A DNA stretch of 64,000 bases from Anaerobiospirillum succiniciproducens DSM 6400 (GTDB taxonomy: Bacteria; Pseudomonadota; Gammaproteobacteria; Enterobacterales; Succinivibrionaceae), in the NCBI RefSeq assembly GCF_000482845.1, contig NZ_AXWV01000016.1, positions 24,257-88,256 of the forward strand. The letters are read 5' to 3'. Below, piece after piece: positions 38,492 to 48,341 of the stretch. The notes beneath the pieces are model-generated. The model saw only the letters and a list, made by a program, of their open reading frames with translations. It was not told the DNA's origin and searched no databases. The stretch's first letter is position 1. Every line of letters starts with the position of its first letter. A program made the translations under genes and the position numbers.

Positions 38492-39397
38492 CTAACGAGC
38501 CATTGCAGATAAGATATCAGCAATACGGTTGTTAGCAACGTCAATGTGACGGGCTAAAGCTGCAGTGTGGTTTGGTAGCATTGCATCACCAACCTGGTTA
38601 CCGCCTGCCATTACGTAGACTGGATTGAACTCTTCAATCATATCAAAGCGACGTAAAGCTTCTTTAACATTCTCAACGCCACCACGATCTATAACTGAGG
38701 AGTCAACAGCAATAAGAGCACGGAAGATGTTGGCAGTTACAGCGCAAACACCCTTAGCATAGTAAACGTTGTTATCAGTCTTGAAGTGGCCAACGTCAGT
38801 ATTGTTCAGAACGCCTAAGGCATAGTCGGTCATAACTAAGCAGTACTTGATGATGTTGTAAACGTCATCAGACTTCATGTTGAATACGCCAGCATTCTTA
38901 GCATTGGTACCAATAGACTTTGCCCATGCTTCCCAGTTCTTGATACCGGCCTTGTACTTACCTTCAGCATCATAGATGAATAAGAAGCCCCAAACCTTTT
39001 CAGAGTAGCTGAAGAAACGTGAGGTAGCGTCAGCTAAACGAGGATCGATGGTGTCACGGTTGCCATAGCGGGCTACATCGTTAGAGATAACTTCTGATGC
39101 CGGACGAGTTGCATAGATAACACCCATCTGATAGTTAACGGTGTTATCGACAACCCATGGAGCAATCAGGTCGTTTGGCAAGAAGCCAAACAGAGAGCCT
39201 AGCTGATCTTGCAGTGCGTAATTAACTGCATTTGCCATTACAGTGGCACGCTCTTGATCAGTTGCCTCTTTGGCAAGTGTCTCTGGCTTGTATGGATTGC
39301 TAGATGGAGATGAAAACAGGCCTATAGCTAAGACCCATAAAATTAGTACACCAACAACAGCAATGATTGCGTTGCGGATCATTGTTCCTATACTCAT
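38492..39397 (-). CDS. DUF2333-like inner membrane-anchored protein
   Basis: The 301-residue protein has one N-terminal membrane segment (about 8-28, NAIIAVVGVLILWVLAIGLF) and a soluble domain probably in the periplasm. The segment GFLPNDLIAPWVVDNTVNYQMGVI closely matches the LPNDL...DNxxNxQxGV signature I associate with DUF2333 family proteins of gammaproteobacteria. The family's function is not established. ATG 39397 or the ATG five codons later (with AGGA upstream) could be the start. It is a single gene next to the flagellins; no functional link is evident. Confidence 0.7.
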   Translation of the reverse strand: MSIGTMIRNAIIAVVGVLILWVLAIGLFSSPSSNPYKPETLAKEATDQERATVMANAVNYALQDQLGSLFGFLPNDLIAPWVVDNTVNYQMGVIYATRPASEVISNDVARYGNRDTIDPRLADATSRFFSYSEKVWGFLFIYDAEGKYKAGIKNWEAWAKSIGTNAKNAGVFNMKSDDVYNIIKYCLVMTDYALGVLNNTDVGHFKTDNNVYYAKGVCAVTANIFRALIAVDSSVIDRGGVENVKEALRRFDMIEEFNPVYVMAGGNQVGDAMLPNHTAALARHIDVANNRIADILSAMAR

Positions 39398-40326
39398 GTG
39401 TAAAACTCAATCTAAGACATAAAAAACTGTGCACTTACAATCGCTAGGCACTAGCTGATTGCATATAGTATTTGTGCATAATATAAAATCATATCACCAA
39501 AAACTTAGACTAGTCTTTGCAATAGCCTTGCTTATAGCTATTGAAGTCTAGTTTTGAGCACTAGCGCACATACTTACTATCAAAAAATAAACATCTATCT
39601 GTTTCAAACTGCTCTCTTGCTGCTTAATGCACTCTAATAGTCGACAGAAAGTTGCACGGTACAACAAATCCTCATCCTAGCTTGTCTCTCTTTATCAAAT
39701 TGCTATTTTTGCACGGGTTCTATGGCTTTTTTGATGTGTATCTTGGCATCTCAAGTACTTGTGCTTACGAGTGCATAGTTAGCTCATATCTTTGGTGCAA
39801 TTGAGCAATTTTGGTGTTTTCAGGTGCAATGAAACTCATCAAGGTGATAAAGAATTGCAAAACAATCTGCTAAATCCCGATCTTATCGGACTTGTTGTGA
39901 CTAGGATTTTTGCAAGGCACTCAACTCTTTACAACCTTTTCTATAAAATAGGCGCAAAGTCGATCATCTCATATGCTTTGCAACCAATACAGCGCCCGCT
40001 CCAAACTATCAAACATCATTTGGACAGACGTATGAGCGACAATGCATGCACAACGCTGCTAGCTAGTTTTCTAGTGAGCGACAGCATCTACATACATTGC
40101 CTGATTCTTTGACTCAGTTGCAAAAGCATCTTATCGATGCAGAGATTTGTTCAGCAAAAGCGCTCAGGCAAGACTACAACGTCTGCTTGTTTTCAAAGCC
40201 TCTTAATTCCTGGCAGATATACGGCTATACGCTTTTGGCAATATGCACTTTCACATTTAGCAGATGTCGGCAAATGTTTTTGTTATCTTCTAGCTCTTTT
40301 CGAGCTTCAATATTTGGGCGTTAAAT
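39398..40326. other. Divergent region DUF2333-like gene / binding-protein gene
   Basis: 929 bp. Short frames in 39792-40324 have neither ribosome-binding sites nor recognisable sequence, and one runs into the binding-protein gene out of frame. I annotate no gene. Confidence 0.45.
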
Positions 40327-41535
40327 ATGAGTTCCGGTTCAAGTGGTCATTCAGGACGCACTGCATCCGCTGCCTTTTTGTATTCCTTTTCACTTTTAAA
40401 TGGTGTAGGACGCCTTGCGCTCGCTGCTTTAGTGGGCGTAGCTGCAGTGATCGTCTCTACCCTCATGCCTAATGATGTTTTTGCATCTGAGCAAGTTAAG
40501 AAAGATGAAAACTCCCTGTACATTCTTAATTGGTCTGATTACATCGACCCAAGCGTACTTAAGGATTTTGAAAAAGAGTACAACATCAAGATTCACTATG
40601 ATGTGATGTACTCAAACGAGGTGCTTGAGGCTAAGCTCATGGTTGGCAAGAGCGGCTATGACATTATTGCCCCATCAGCTCACGTACTTAAGCGCTTAGC
40701 CGAAAATGGTCTTTTATTACCTTTAGACAAGAGCAAGCTTAAAAACCTCTCCCACATGGATGAGGACAAGATGGCTAAAGCAGCTACTGTCGATAAAGAT
40801 AATACTTACGGCATTCCATACATGGAGCTCTCTACTGGACTTGCTTATAACAAGACTAAGATTGCTGCGCTTTTTGGCAAAGACTTCAAGGTTGACTCTT
40901 GGGATCTTCTCTTTAAAGAAGAGTACTTAAAGAAGTTACAAAGTTGCGGTGTTGCAGCTTTAGACTCCCCATCGGACATGCTTTGTACCGCCCTTTTATA
41001 CATGGGCCGCGATCCTGAGTCTACTAACAAACAAGACTATACCGATGCAGCACATATGATGCACGCCATGGGCAAGTATGTACGTTACTTCCACTCTGCA
41101 CAGTACAGCAATGATTTAGCCTCTGGTGATATCTGTCTTGCTCCTGCATGGGCTGGTGATGCACAGCTTGCAAATCAGCGCTCTTTAGAGGCCAAGGGCG
41201 AAGAGATTGTCTATATCATTCCAAAGGAAGGTGCCTTAATGGGTTATGACATGCTGGCTATTCCAAAGGATGCAGAGCATGTAGATAACGCACATCTTTT
41301 CCTTAATTACATCATGCGCCCTGAGGTGATTGCTAAGATCTCCAACTATGTACGCTATGCTAACGCTAACAAGGATGCAACTCCTTTAGTTGATCCTGAG
41401 ATCACTAGCAATCCAGGCATCTACTACGACAAAGAAACTCTTAAGCGTATGCATATCGTTGTTCCTCCAACCGAGGTTGAGCGTATCATGACTCGCACTT
41501 GGAACAATGTAATCTCAGCATCATCAGAAAAGTAA
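40327..41535 (+). CDS. Periplasmic polyamine-binding protein, PotF/PotD type
   Basis: A 402-residue solute-binding protein of the spermidine/putrescine ABC uptake family. It has an unusually long signal peptide (about 52 residues: a Ser/Gly n-region, hydrophobic LALAALVGVAAVIVS, cleavage after DVFA). The mature protein opens with SLYILNWSDYIDPSVLKDFEKEY, matching PotF, and contains SGYDIIAPSAHVLKRL, YGIPYMELSTGLAYN and APAWAGDA with binding-pocket aromatics and acids. No ABC permease or ATPase genes lie next to it, so it must work with subunits encoded elsewhere. The closest match by memory is the putrescine-specific PotF rather than PotD. Confidence 0.9.
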   Translation: MSSGSSGHSGRTASAAFLYSFSLLNGVGRLALAALVGVAAVIVSTLMPNDVFASEQVKKDENSLYILNWSDYIDPSVLKDFEKEYNIKIHYDVMYSNEVLEAKLMVGKSGYDIIAPSAHVLKRLAENGLLLPLDKSKLKNLSHMDEDKMAKAATVDKDNTYGIPYMELSTGLAYNKTKIAALFGKDFKVDSWDLLFKEEYLKKLQSCGVAALDSPSDMLCTALLYMGRDPESTNKQDYTDAAHMMHAMGKYVRYFHSAQYSNDLASGDICLAPAWAGDAQLANQRSLEAKGEEIVYIIPKEGALMGYDMLAIPKDAEHVDNAHLFLNYIMRPEVIAKISNYVRYANANKDATPLVDPEITSNPGIYYDKETLKRMHIVVPPTEVERIMTRTWNNVISASSEK

Positions 41536-41633
41536 TCAGTCAAGAAGCATAATCAATCTTTAAACTAGCTCTTGCAAGTAGATATTGCTTGTTGGCATTG
41601 CAAGATTGAGTGCTCTGAGCAGTTTTATTTATT

Positions 41634-41670
41634 CACGGCGGCCTATATCGATAAGATATGGGCCGCTGTG
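41634..41670 (+). terminator. Strong hairpin after the binding-protein gene
   Basis: Arms CACGGCGGCC-TATATC and GATAT-GGGCCGCTGTG form a long GC-rich stem about 100 bp after the stop. The T-run is poor (CATTTGGG), so termination is uncertain. Confidence 0.45.
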
Positions 41671-41951
41671 CATTTGGGCATTAGCTAAGACTCTAGATGC
41701 TTTTGGCTGCTACCTGACTAGGATCTATGCAACAGGCTTATAGATGATTTTGGCGTCTACCTGAATATAAGCTACGCATAAGCATATAGCTGTTTTGTTT
41801 CTTTGCTTATAGCAATCGTAAAGATGTGAGCTTTATGAAAGTGGTTATATTGCATCTGCAAATGTTTTTTGCCGCGCTTAACATATATGCAAAGCTATTC
41901 GTGTTAGCATGGAGCTAGCTTTTGTGTGAACTTTTTACTGGGGGAACGGCC

Positions 41952-42896
41952 ATGATCTATACAGTAACAACATCGCCTTCATTGGATCTGGTAATGAAAC
42001 TACAGAATCCTTTGGCGATTGGTCAAACAAATCGTGCCGTAAGTGAAGAGTTACGCCCTGGTGGCAAAGGCATCAACATTTCTATCATGCTGCATAACCT
42101 CGGTGTTACATCTACTGCATTTGGCTTTGTTGCAGGCTTCTCTGGCGACGAGCTGATGAGACTTACTGCAGCTACTGGTGTTAAGACCGGCTTTTTACGC
42201 GTACGTCGTGGTCGTACCCGCATTAATGTGCGTATCAAGGAAACTCCGGAGCAGACCTCCATTAATGGCTTAGGCCCAGAAGTTTCAGCTGATGATATTC
42301 AGTACATGGTCAGAAAGCTTTCAGGTTTAACTAGCGATGACTACCTTGTCCTTGCAGGTATGGTTCCACCATCACTGCCACACGACATTTACTCTATCTT
42401 CTTTGAGGCGCTGAAAGAAAACTCACAGCCAAAGGTCATTGTCGATGCTCCTGCAGATCAGTTTAAGTACATCCTCAAGTACCGTCCTTTCTTAATTAAG
42501 CCAAACATTAACGAGCTTAAAGAATACGTCAACATGCAGTTTCACAATGGCCAAGACGTGCTTAATGCTTGTTACAAGCTACAAGAAGAAGGCGCTCGTA
42601 ATATTCTTGTCTCTATTGGTAAGTACGGTGCTGTATTCTTAGATGAGGATGGCAATGCCACCCGTATTGCAGCTCCAGGCGGAGAGATGATTGATAGGAC
42701 TGGCGCTGGCGACTCTATGATCTCTGGATTCCTCGCTGACTATATCGTCAACCATAATCTTAAGAGTGCTGCCATGATGGCAGTAGCTACTGGCTCTGCT
42801 ACAGCCACTACCGATGGTATTGCAATTCGTGATACTGTGGATGAGCTGCGCAAGCAAATGACAGACGGCTCCTCATTTGACGAGCCTATTGTCTAA
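41952..42896 (+). CDS. fruK: 1-phosphofructokinase family (PfkB) kinase
   Basis: A 314-residue sugar-phosphate kinase of the FruK/LacC subgroup. MIYTVTTSPSLDLVM at the N-terminus, GGKGINIS (near 37-44) and the C-terminal DRTGAGDSMISGF with the catalytic Asp identify the family. 1-Phosphofructokinase is the most likely activity, but tagatose-6-phosphate kinase (LacC) cannot be excluded: no fructose PTS genes lie nearby. ATG 41952 is chosen because GGGGAACGGCC precedes it; the frame extends ten codons upstream. Confidence 0.8.
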   Translation: MIYTVTTSPSLDLVMKLQNPLAIGQTNRAVSEELRPGGKGINISIMLHNLGVTSTAFGFVAGFSGDELMRLTAATGVKTGFLRVRRGRTRINVRIKETPEQTSINGLGPEVSADDIQYMVRKLSGLTSDDYLVLAGMVPPSLPHDIYSIFFEALKENSQPKVIVDAPADQFKYILKYRPFLIKPNINELKEYVNMQFHNGQDVLNACYKLQEEGARNILVSIGKYGAVFLDEDGNATRIAAPGGEMIDRTGAGDSMISGFLADYIVNHNLKSAAMMAVATGSATATTDGIAIRDTVDELRKQMTDGSSFDEPIV

Positions 42897-42922
42897 GTTA
42901 TTGCTACGAGCCCTGACTCTAA

Positions 42923-43047
42923 CTCTTGCGACTTCGCAAACTGCTAGTTCTTGCAACTTTGCAAGCCGCTAGCTCTTGCAGCTGCGCAAGTGTCTAGTTC
43001 TTGTGTCTTTGTACGTATTGAGTTCTTGTGATGGTACTAGAGTCTAG
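42923..43047. repeat. 25-bp tandem repeat x 5
   Basis: Five contiguous 25-bp units starting at 42923, 42948, 42973, 42998 and 43023. The best-conserved core is TTCTTGCAACTTTGCAAG followed by CTAG; later copies are more diverged. The array begins 26 bp after the kinase stop codon. Confidence 0.9.
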
Positions 43048-43159
43048 TTATTGTTCAGCAGCAAGCGTCAAATAAGTCTTGCTCGCCTAGCTTAAGCATT
43101 AATCCTTTGCTATTTGTGGGGCTGAGGAGCATGTCTATTTTTATTGGAGCTTACTCCAA

Positions 43160-43236
43160 AGACAAAAGCCCTGACTAGCGCTTAACTAGTCAGGGCTTAT
43201 TGTTTTAGGCCTCATGGCATTTTTTTCATGAGGCGC
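43160..43236. terminator. Double bidirectional terminator between fruK and aspC
   Basis: First hairpin: AAGCCCTGACTAG / CTAGTCAGGGCTT (43166-43198) followed by ATTGTTTT. Second: GCCTCATG / CATGAGGC (43209-43232) around a T-rich loop. The two genes are convergent. Confidence 0.85.
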
Positions 43237-43291
43237 TTTTGCTCATGCATTAAGACTGCTTATCTTTGCATGGGCTAAATATTTTGCTCAA

Positions 43292-44488
43292 TTAATGAGA
43301 AACAACGTTGGCAATAGCGTTTGCTAAGTACTCAATGTTGTTGTCGTTAATGCCAGCAACGCAGATACGGCCTGAACCTACAATGTAGATGCCATAGCCT
43401 GCACGTAAGGTCTCAACCTGCTCCTTTGAAAGACCAGAGAATGAGAACATGCCGTTTTGCTTGGTGATGAAGTCAAAGTCACCTGCATCCTTTTCCTTGA
43501 GCTTGTCAGCTAATAACAGACGCATGCGGTGCATACGCTCACGCATTTCAGCAAGCTCATCTTCCCACATCTTACGTAACTCTGGATTAGATAATACAGT
43601 GATGATTACCTTCTCACCGTGAGCTGGTGGGTTAGAAATAGCGCAGCGGATAGCAAGCTTAATCTGAGATAAAGCCTTGGTACCAGCTTCCTTGTTAGCG
43701 CCAACGCAAGTTAAAGCACCAACACGCTCGTTGTACATGCCAAAGTTCTTAGAGAATGAAGAGCAAATGATAACTTCGCTGTTGAGCTCAACAATCTTAC
43801 GTAAGCCGTAAGCATCCTCTTCAAGACCATTACCAAAGCCCTGGTAAGCAAAGTCAACGATAGGCAGTAACTTCTTCTTAGCTAAGAAAGCAGCTAACTC
43901 ATCCCACTGCTCTGGGGTTGGATCGATACCAGTTGGGTTGTGGCAGCAGCCGTGCAGAATAACTGCATCACCCTCAGAGGCCTGCTCTAAGGTGTCGAGC
44001 ATGCGCTCAAAAGCTAAAGAGTGGTTAACGCGATCGTAGTAAGGATAACGCTCAGTCTTTAAGCCAGCAGCTTCAACGATCTGGAAGTGGTTACCCCAGG
44101 TAGGATCAGAGATCCAAACACGCTGAGTTACGTGCTGCTGATATAAGAAGTCAGCGGCAATACGGATAGCACCGGTACCACCAGGAGTGTGGCAGGTAAC
44201 AGCACGACCGTCATCTACTAATGGGCTGTCCTTACCGAAGATGAGCTCACGAGTAAAACGACCGTACTCAGGCAGACCTGAGATTGGTAAGTAAGACTTG
44301 CTCTGCTCAGTCTCAAGAAGGATCTTCTCAGCTTCTTTGACGCACTTTAATACTGGAGTAACAGCATTCTCATTCTGGTAGACGCCTACACCGAGATTAA
44401 TCTTATTAGGATTTGTGTCAGCTTTGAAAGTATCGGTTAAGCCGAGGATCGGATCTGCAGGAGCCAACTCCAAATGATCAAAAAACAT
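43292..44488 (-). CDS. aspC: Aspartate/aromatic amino acid aminotransferase
   Basis: A class I PLP aminotransferase of 398 residues, matching AspC/TyrB. Conserved features: LGVGVYQNENAVTPVL near 34-49, TPGGTGAIRIAADF, WISDPTWGNH, HGCCHNPTGIDPT, DFAYQGFGNG and the PLP-lysine motif SSFSKNFGMYNERVG (Lys near 247), with a C-terminal GSGRICVAGI containing the carboxylate-binding Arg. It may act on both aspartate and aromatic amino acids. The start ATG has a GGAAGGAA site six bases upstream. Confidence 0.93.
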   Translation of the reverse strand: MFFDHLELAPADPILGLTDTFKADTNPNKINLGVGVYQNENAVTPVLKCVKEAEKILLETEQSKSYLPISGLPEYGRFTRELIFGKDSPLVDDGRAVTCHTPGGTGAIRIAADFLYQQHVTQRVWISDPTWGNHFQIVEAAGLKTERYPYYDRVNHSLAFERMLDTLEQASEGDAVILHGCCHNPTGIDPTPEQWDELAAFLAKKKLLPIVDFAYQGFGNGLEEDAYGLRKIVELNSEVIICSSFSKNFGMYNERVGALTCVGANKEAGTKALSQIKLAIRCAISNPPAHGEKVIITVLSNPELRKMWEDELAEMRERMHRMRLLLADKLKEKDAGDFDFITKQNGMFSFSGLSKEQVETLRAGYGIYIVGSGRICVAGINDNNIEYLANAIANVVSH

Positions 44489-45482
44489 ATGATTCCTTCC
44501 TGAATACGCTAAGAAACTTCTTAGCTCAATGCATGAATTGCCCTAAGCTTGCGCTTACAGGTTTTCACCAAACTAAGCTTGAGCATATAAAACCAAAGCT
44601 AGCTGGTACACAATACTGTCTTAAGCTTATGTAACCATACACCATCAACAGGCTGTACTTAAGAGCAAGGGATGAACCTATCACTAAGATAAAGTTTGTT
44701 ATCTCTCTTTAAGCACATGTGTGGATACAGTACGTGCATTACGCTTGACAGCAATGTAGTCCTGTTAATAAATGACAAAGCAACAGTATTACTACAAGAT
44801 ACACTGTTGCAGTGTTATTAGTGTCTAACAAGCAACTAATCAACAATAATCTTCACAAACTTACTTTTGCAATCTGTGAAAAGACTTAGTTAAGTGCATG
44901 TTACACATCCGCAACAAAGCGCCCCCATATTATATGCAAGGCACTTTATAAAAGTGCGCTATGTCACAAATCATGCTCCCAAATAAGGCAATCCTCAAAA
45001 GGGATGAAATGCCCCTAAAAGCCTTTACAAGCCCGATCTTTACAAGCATTGTGTAAGATCTTTCTACGATCTCACCATAAGCGAGCAAAAAGCCGTTGAT
45101 CACTTTTTGTGCATAAATTTGATGGTCACCGCACCCTGATAAGACCACTAAGGCCCCTCAGCTCGATCTTATGAACCATGAGTTCCTATGCAGCTCATGA
45201 CGCTAGAAAACCCAAGCTCGTGCCTAGGCAAGCTAGGCAAAGCAAGGCCATGCTGAGCATGCCTAGCTTAAGTTGCCAAGCTGTTAATTGCTCCTAACTC
45301 CTAGCTGCAGTTGCCTAGGCTTCTGCCATGCTCTAGAACTCTAGATTGATGCCTAGCTATAGTTGCTTATGCTTGTACCTTGCCTTAGGCACACGCTAAT
45401 CTTTTGCTGCACACGTTAATCCTTTGCTGCATAGGCCAATCTTTTGCTGCACAGGCCTATGCATCCTTGTTATTGTGTAGAT
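44489..45482. other. 994-bp gene-free region aspC / MATE gene
   Basis: No supported gene. It holds the aspC promoter side and the 3' flank of the MATE gene. The part at 45180-45480 is repetitive (GCTAGGCA/TGCCTAGG words and the 20-bp array listed separately). Confidence 0.45.
45395..45454. repeat. 20-bp tandem repeat x 3
   Basis: Three contiguous copies of GCTAATCTTTTGCTGCACAC with 3-4 differences between copies. Confidence 0.85.
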
Positions 45483-47429
45483 CTAGGCTTCTACTGAAGC
45501 ATGCTTAAGCTTAGCGCGATCTTTTTCTTGAGAAAGCGTTTCCTCGTAGATTCGCTTAGCTGCAGCACGCCAGGCACCTGACTTCCAGCGCAGCAGCATG
45601 GCAATGCCACGAACCCATTCGTCAGCAGCAAAACCGAGCCATACACCTAAAATGCCCATCTCTAAAGTAACGCCCAAGTAATAGCCTAGTGGTACAGAGA
45701 TACCCCACATGGAGATAACCGCCATTACTACAGGGAATTTGGTATCGCCTGTGGCTCTTAAGGAGTTAATGATAATGATGTTTAAGATACGTCCTGGCTC
45801 CATGAATACAGTTAATAAGAACAAGGACGAGGCAAGCATCAGTACCTCTTGATTATCGGTAAAGATACCAATAAGCAGTGCGCCAGTGCCTAAAGGCATA
45901 GAGAAGGTTAAGAAGAAAGTAACCACCTCACCTACGATCACTGAGCGAATCAGCTGCTTGTTAGCTAAATCAAGACGCATTGCACCTGTGTAGTGAGCCA
46001 CTAATAGTTCAGTACCCATACCGATAGAGGCAGTTAAGATCATCATTACTTGCACAATCTGGAAGTAGATACCATGAGTAGCTAACTGCATAGCGCCCAT
46101 AGAAGCAACCACACCAGTCATGAACATGTACTGAGTATGCCAAGAGAGATTTTCGCCCGCACCAGGCAGACCGATGTTTAAAATCGAGGCAATAACCTTC
46201 TTTCTAAACACGAACATAAAGCGTGGAATGAGGCGAGTACGGGTACGCTTGATAACCAGTGGTACAAACACGATGGCTGCAATAGTACGACCAATTACAG
46301 TGGAGATCGCTACACCCTCTACGCCCATTACTGGAACACCGAAGTGACCAAATAAGAATAAGGTGTTACCAAATACTGTCAGCACGTTGATGAGCAGCGA
46401 AATATACATGGCATCACGCGTACAGTTATGCGCACGTAAGATAGCAGAGCTCACTAAGCAAATTGACAGTGGCAAGAAGGATAAAGAGAGAATCTTTAGA
46501 TAATTATGAGAACTCTCAGCAATCTCTTCAGGTACACGCATTACATCAACAATCAGTCCGGCACTTAAGAAGATGACCAGCGATACTAAAGTACCCACTA
46601 TGAGGTTAACGCCCAGACCAATGTGAATAATGCGTCGTGCTAAGCGTTTATTGTTAGCTCCTAATGCTTGGGCACAAACAACGCACACGCCGATATTGAA
46701 GAAGTTGAAAATGATCAGAGCTAAATCAAAGACCTGATTACCAATAGTAAGCTCTGCAACAGCCTTTACCGAGACCATACCCACCATGATGGTGTTGATG
46801 ATCAAAGTGGCAAAGTTTAAGGCAAGATCAATGAAGATTGGCCAAGTCAGTGACAACAATGAGCGTTGAGGAGTCTCAAGATCGAGCTTGTTAATACTGT
46901 TATCCAGCTCCTCAGAGAGCATTTTAACCTCAGCGGCACTAGCATTATTAGACAGGTGAATATCAGGAGTTGATACGGCCACACCGATATTGCTATTACC
47001 TGCTGCAGCAGCTGCGGCGGCCACAGCAGCCGCCTCTTGCAGTGGCTTATCTGCACCAGCCTCAGCTGCCATAATAGCTGCAACTTGAGCAGCCTCTAAA
47101 GCTTGAGTATTACTTGAAACAACGATGGGAGCTGCAGCTTGAGCACCAACTTTAGCAGCAACGAGATCTATTAGATCGCTCTCATTGTCCTCATCAAAAG
47201 TCCAAGCAACCTCGGCTCCATCACTGCCAGCTGGAAATGAAGCTTCAAAAGCATCAAACTCAGATGCTCCACGATTTGATGACTCGGCAAGTGCGGCTTT
47301 TAAATTGGCGCTATCAAGCTTGGCTAATGCCTCAGTTAATGAGCTTGAACGCAGGGCGATTTGTGCCAATTCTTGTTCACGGCTAGTTGGCACACTAGCA
47401 CCTTCATGTTTGATTTGTGTGGTACTCAT
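45483..47429 (-). CDS. MATE family transporter with a long cytoplasmic N-terminal extension
   Basis: From about residue 190 onward the protein is a multidrug and toxic compound extrusion type antiporter with about 12 membrane segments: RSLLSLTWPIFIDLALNF, ELTIGNQVFDLALIIFNFFNIG, GLPGAGENLSWHTQYMF and ALRATGDTKFPVVM-type segments (here NSLRATGDTKFP) are typical. Family members have about 450 residues; this has 648. The first 190 residues are soluble, acidic and Ala-rich (AAAVAAAAAAAG, EAAQVAAIMAAEAGA). The ATG start lacks a good ribosome-binding site, so translation could begin later, for example within the extension, but the frame is open throughout. Substrate unknown. Confidence 0.88.
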   Translation of the reverse strand: MSTTQIKHEGASVPTSREQELAQIALRSSSLTEALAKLDSANLKAALAESSNRGASEFDAFEASFPAGSDGAEVAWTFDEDNESDLIDLVAAKVGAQAAAPIVVSSNTQALEAAQVAAIMAAEAGADKPLQEAAAVAAAAAAAGNSNIGVAVSTPDIHLSNNASAAEVKMLSEELDNSINKLDLETPQRSLLSLTWPIFIDLALNFATLIINTIMVGMVSVKAVAELTIGNQVFDLALIIFNFFNIGVCVVCAQALGANNKRLARRIIHIGLGVNLIVGTLVSLVIFLSAGLIVDVMRVPEEIAESSHNYLKILSLSFLPLSICLVSSAILRAHNCTRDAMYISLLINVLTVFGNTLFLFGHFGVPVMGVEGVAISTVIGRTIAAIVFVPLVIKRTRTRLIPRFMFVFRKKVIASILNIGLPGAGENLSWHTQYMFMTGVVASMGAMQLATHGIYFQIVQVMMILTASIGMGTELLVAHYTGAMRLDLANKQLIRSVIVGEVVTFFLTFSMPLGTGALLIGIFTDNQEVLMLASSLFLLTVFMEPGRILNIIIINSLRATGDTKFPVVMAVISMWGISVPLGYYLGVTLEMGILGVWLGFAADEWVRGIAMLLRWKSGAWRAAAKRIYEETLSQEKDRAKLKHASVEA

Positions 47430-48061
47430 CGATACTTAATTAGCACTAACAATGTGAGCATCTGCCTGTATCACGCTAGCTATATCTTTTGCTTTCACTG
47501 TGCCTGAATCTCAAGGCAAACCATGAAGAGACGAGCTGCCATTATTTATGTCAAATAGCTTAGTAGTGATTGAGGCTCTACTCGATAAATCCTAAACATA
47601 GAGTTGTGCGCTTGATTTGCATCTACTCCATGTACTTACGCAATGAATTGAGAATTGGTATGAGCACAAGTTGCTTGTTAATACCTAAAAGTGGCATTGC
47701 AACTTAATTAACCAGTGACTTATGTAAACGAATAAAAACAGACTGTGATTGCTCTCTTTTGCTGTAATTATATCCATGATTTTGCAAACTGCATCACGCT
47801 CTTAGATATTTTATTTCATATGTAAGTGCATACATTTATCCACTATATAAACCTATACCAAATCATGTTTACTAAGAGCTCATTTTAAGGTCATTTGTAG
47901 GCCATTGATACCTATTTTAACGGATAGATGCAGTAACAAATAGAACCATGCTCTCCACTAGCATGCACCAAATTTAGACTACATAAACCTAAAAAACTAC
48001 ACTCTATTGCTCTACTTTATGAAACAGTACTGCAAATTTTTGCAAAGACTTTCCTTAGACA

Positions 48062-48285
48062 TAGCAATCGGGTGCTTTTGCTTTAGCCCAAACATTTGCA
48101 AGCACCTGCTTTAGGCTAGCAATCGGCTGCGTGTGCTTTAGTCCCAACACTCAAGTGCTTTTAGCTTTAGTACAGACATTTGCAAGCACCGGCTTTAGGC
48201 CTAGCAATCAGGAGCGTGTGCTATAGGCTTAGCAATCGGGGGCGTGTGCTATAGGCTTAGCAATCAGGTGCGTGTGCTTTAGACG
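48062..48285. repeat. 28-bp repeats, three in tandem and two diverged
   Basis: Units beginning TAGCAATCGGGGGCGTGTGC start at 48202, 48230 and 48258 with exact 28-bp spacing. Related copies start at 48062 and 48117, separated by another repeated segment (ACATTTGCAAGCACC...GCTTTAGGC at about 48092 and 48177). Confidence 0.85.
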
Positions 48286-48289
48286 GAAA

Positions 48290-48313
48290 AAGGCCGCTAA
48301 AAAGCGGCCCTCT
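48290..48313 (-). terminator. Terminator after uxaA
   Basis: On the minus strand GGCCGC-TTTTTA-GCGGCC is followed by TTTTTCC, about 30 bp past the stop codon. Confidence 0.85.
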
Positions 48314-48341
48314 ACAAACTCAAGATAACAGATTCGTTGAC

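Larger units (their letters stand above)
47430..48341. other. Gene-free region upstream of the MATE gene
   Basis: 912 bp without a gene. Its left part should hold the MATE promoter; its right part holds the 28-bp repeat array and the uxaA terminator. Confidence 0.45.

Noticed and set aside
39792..40324. Overlapping frames of 75-106 residues before the binding-protein gene
   Set aside because: They overlap each other in different frames, have no start signals and match no family I recognise.
42923..43047. Intergenic arrays read as CRISPR or plasmid iterons
   Set aside because: Units are contiguous without unique spacers, which excludes CRISPR. There are no rep or parA genes near any array, and each array has a different unit, which speaks against an origin.
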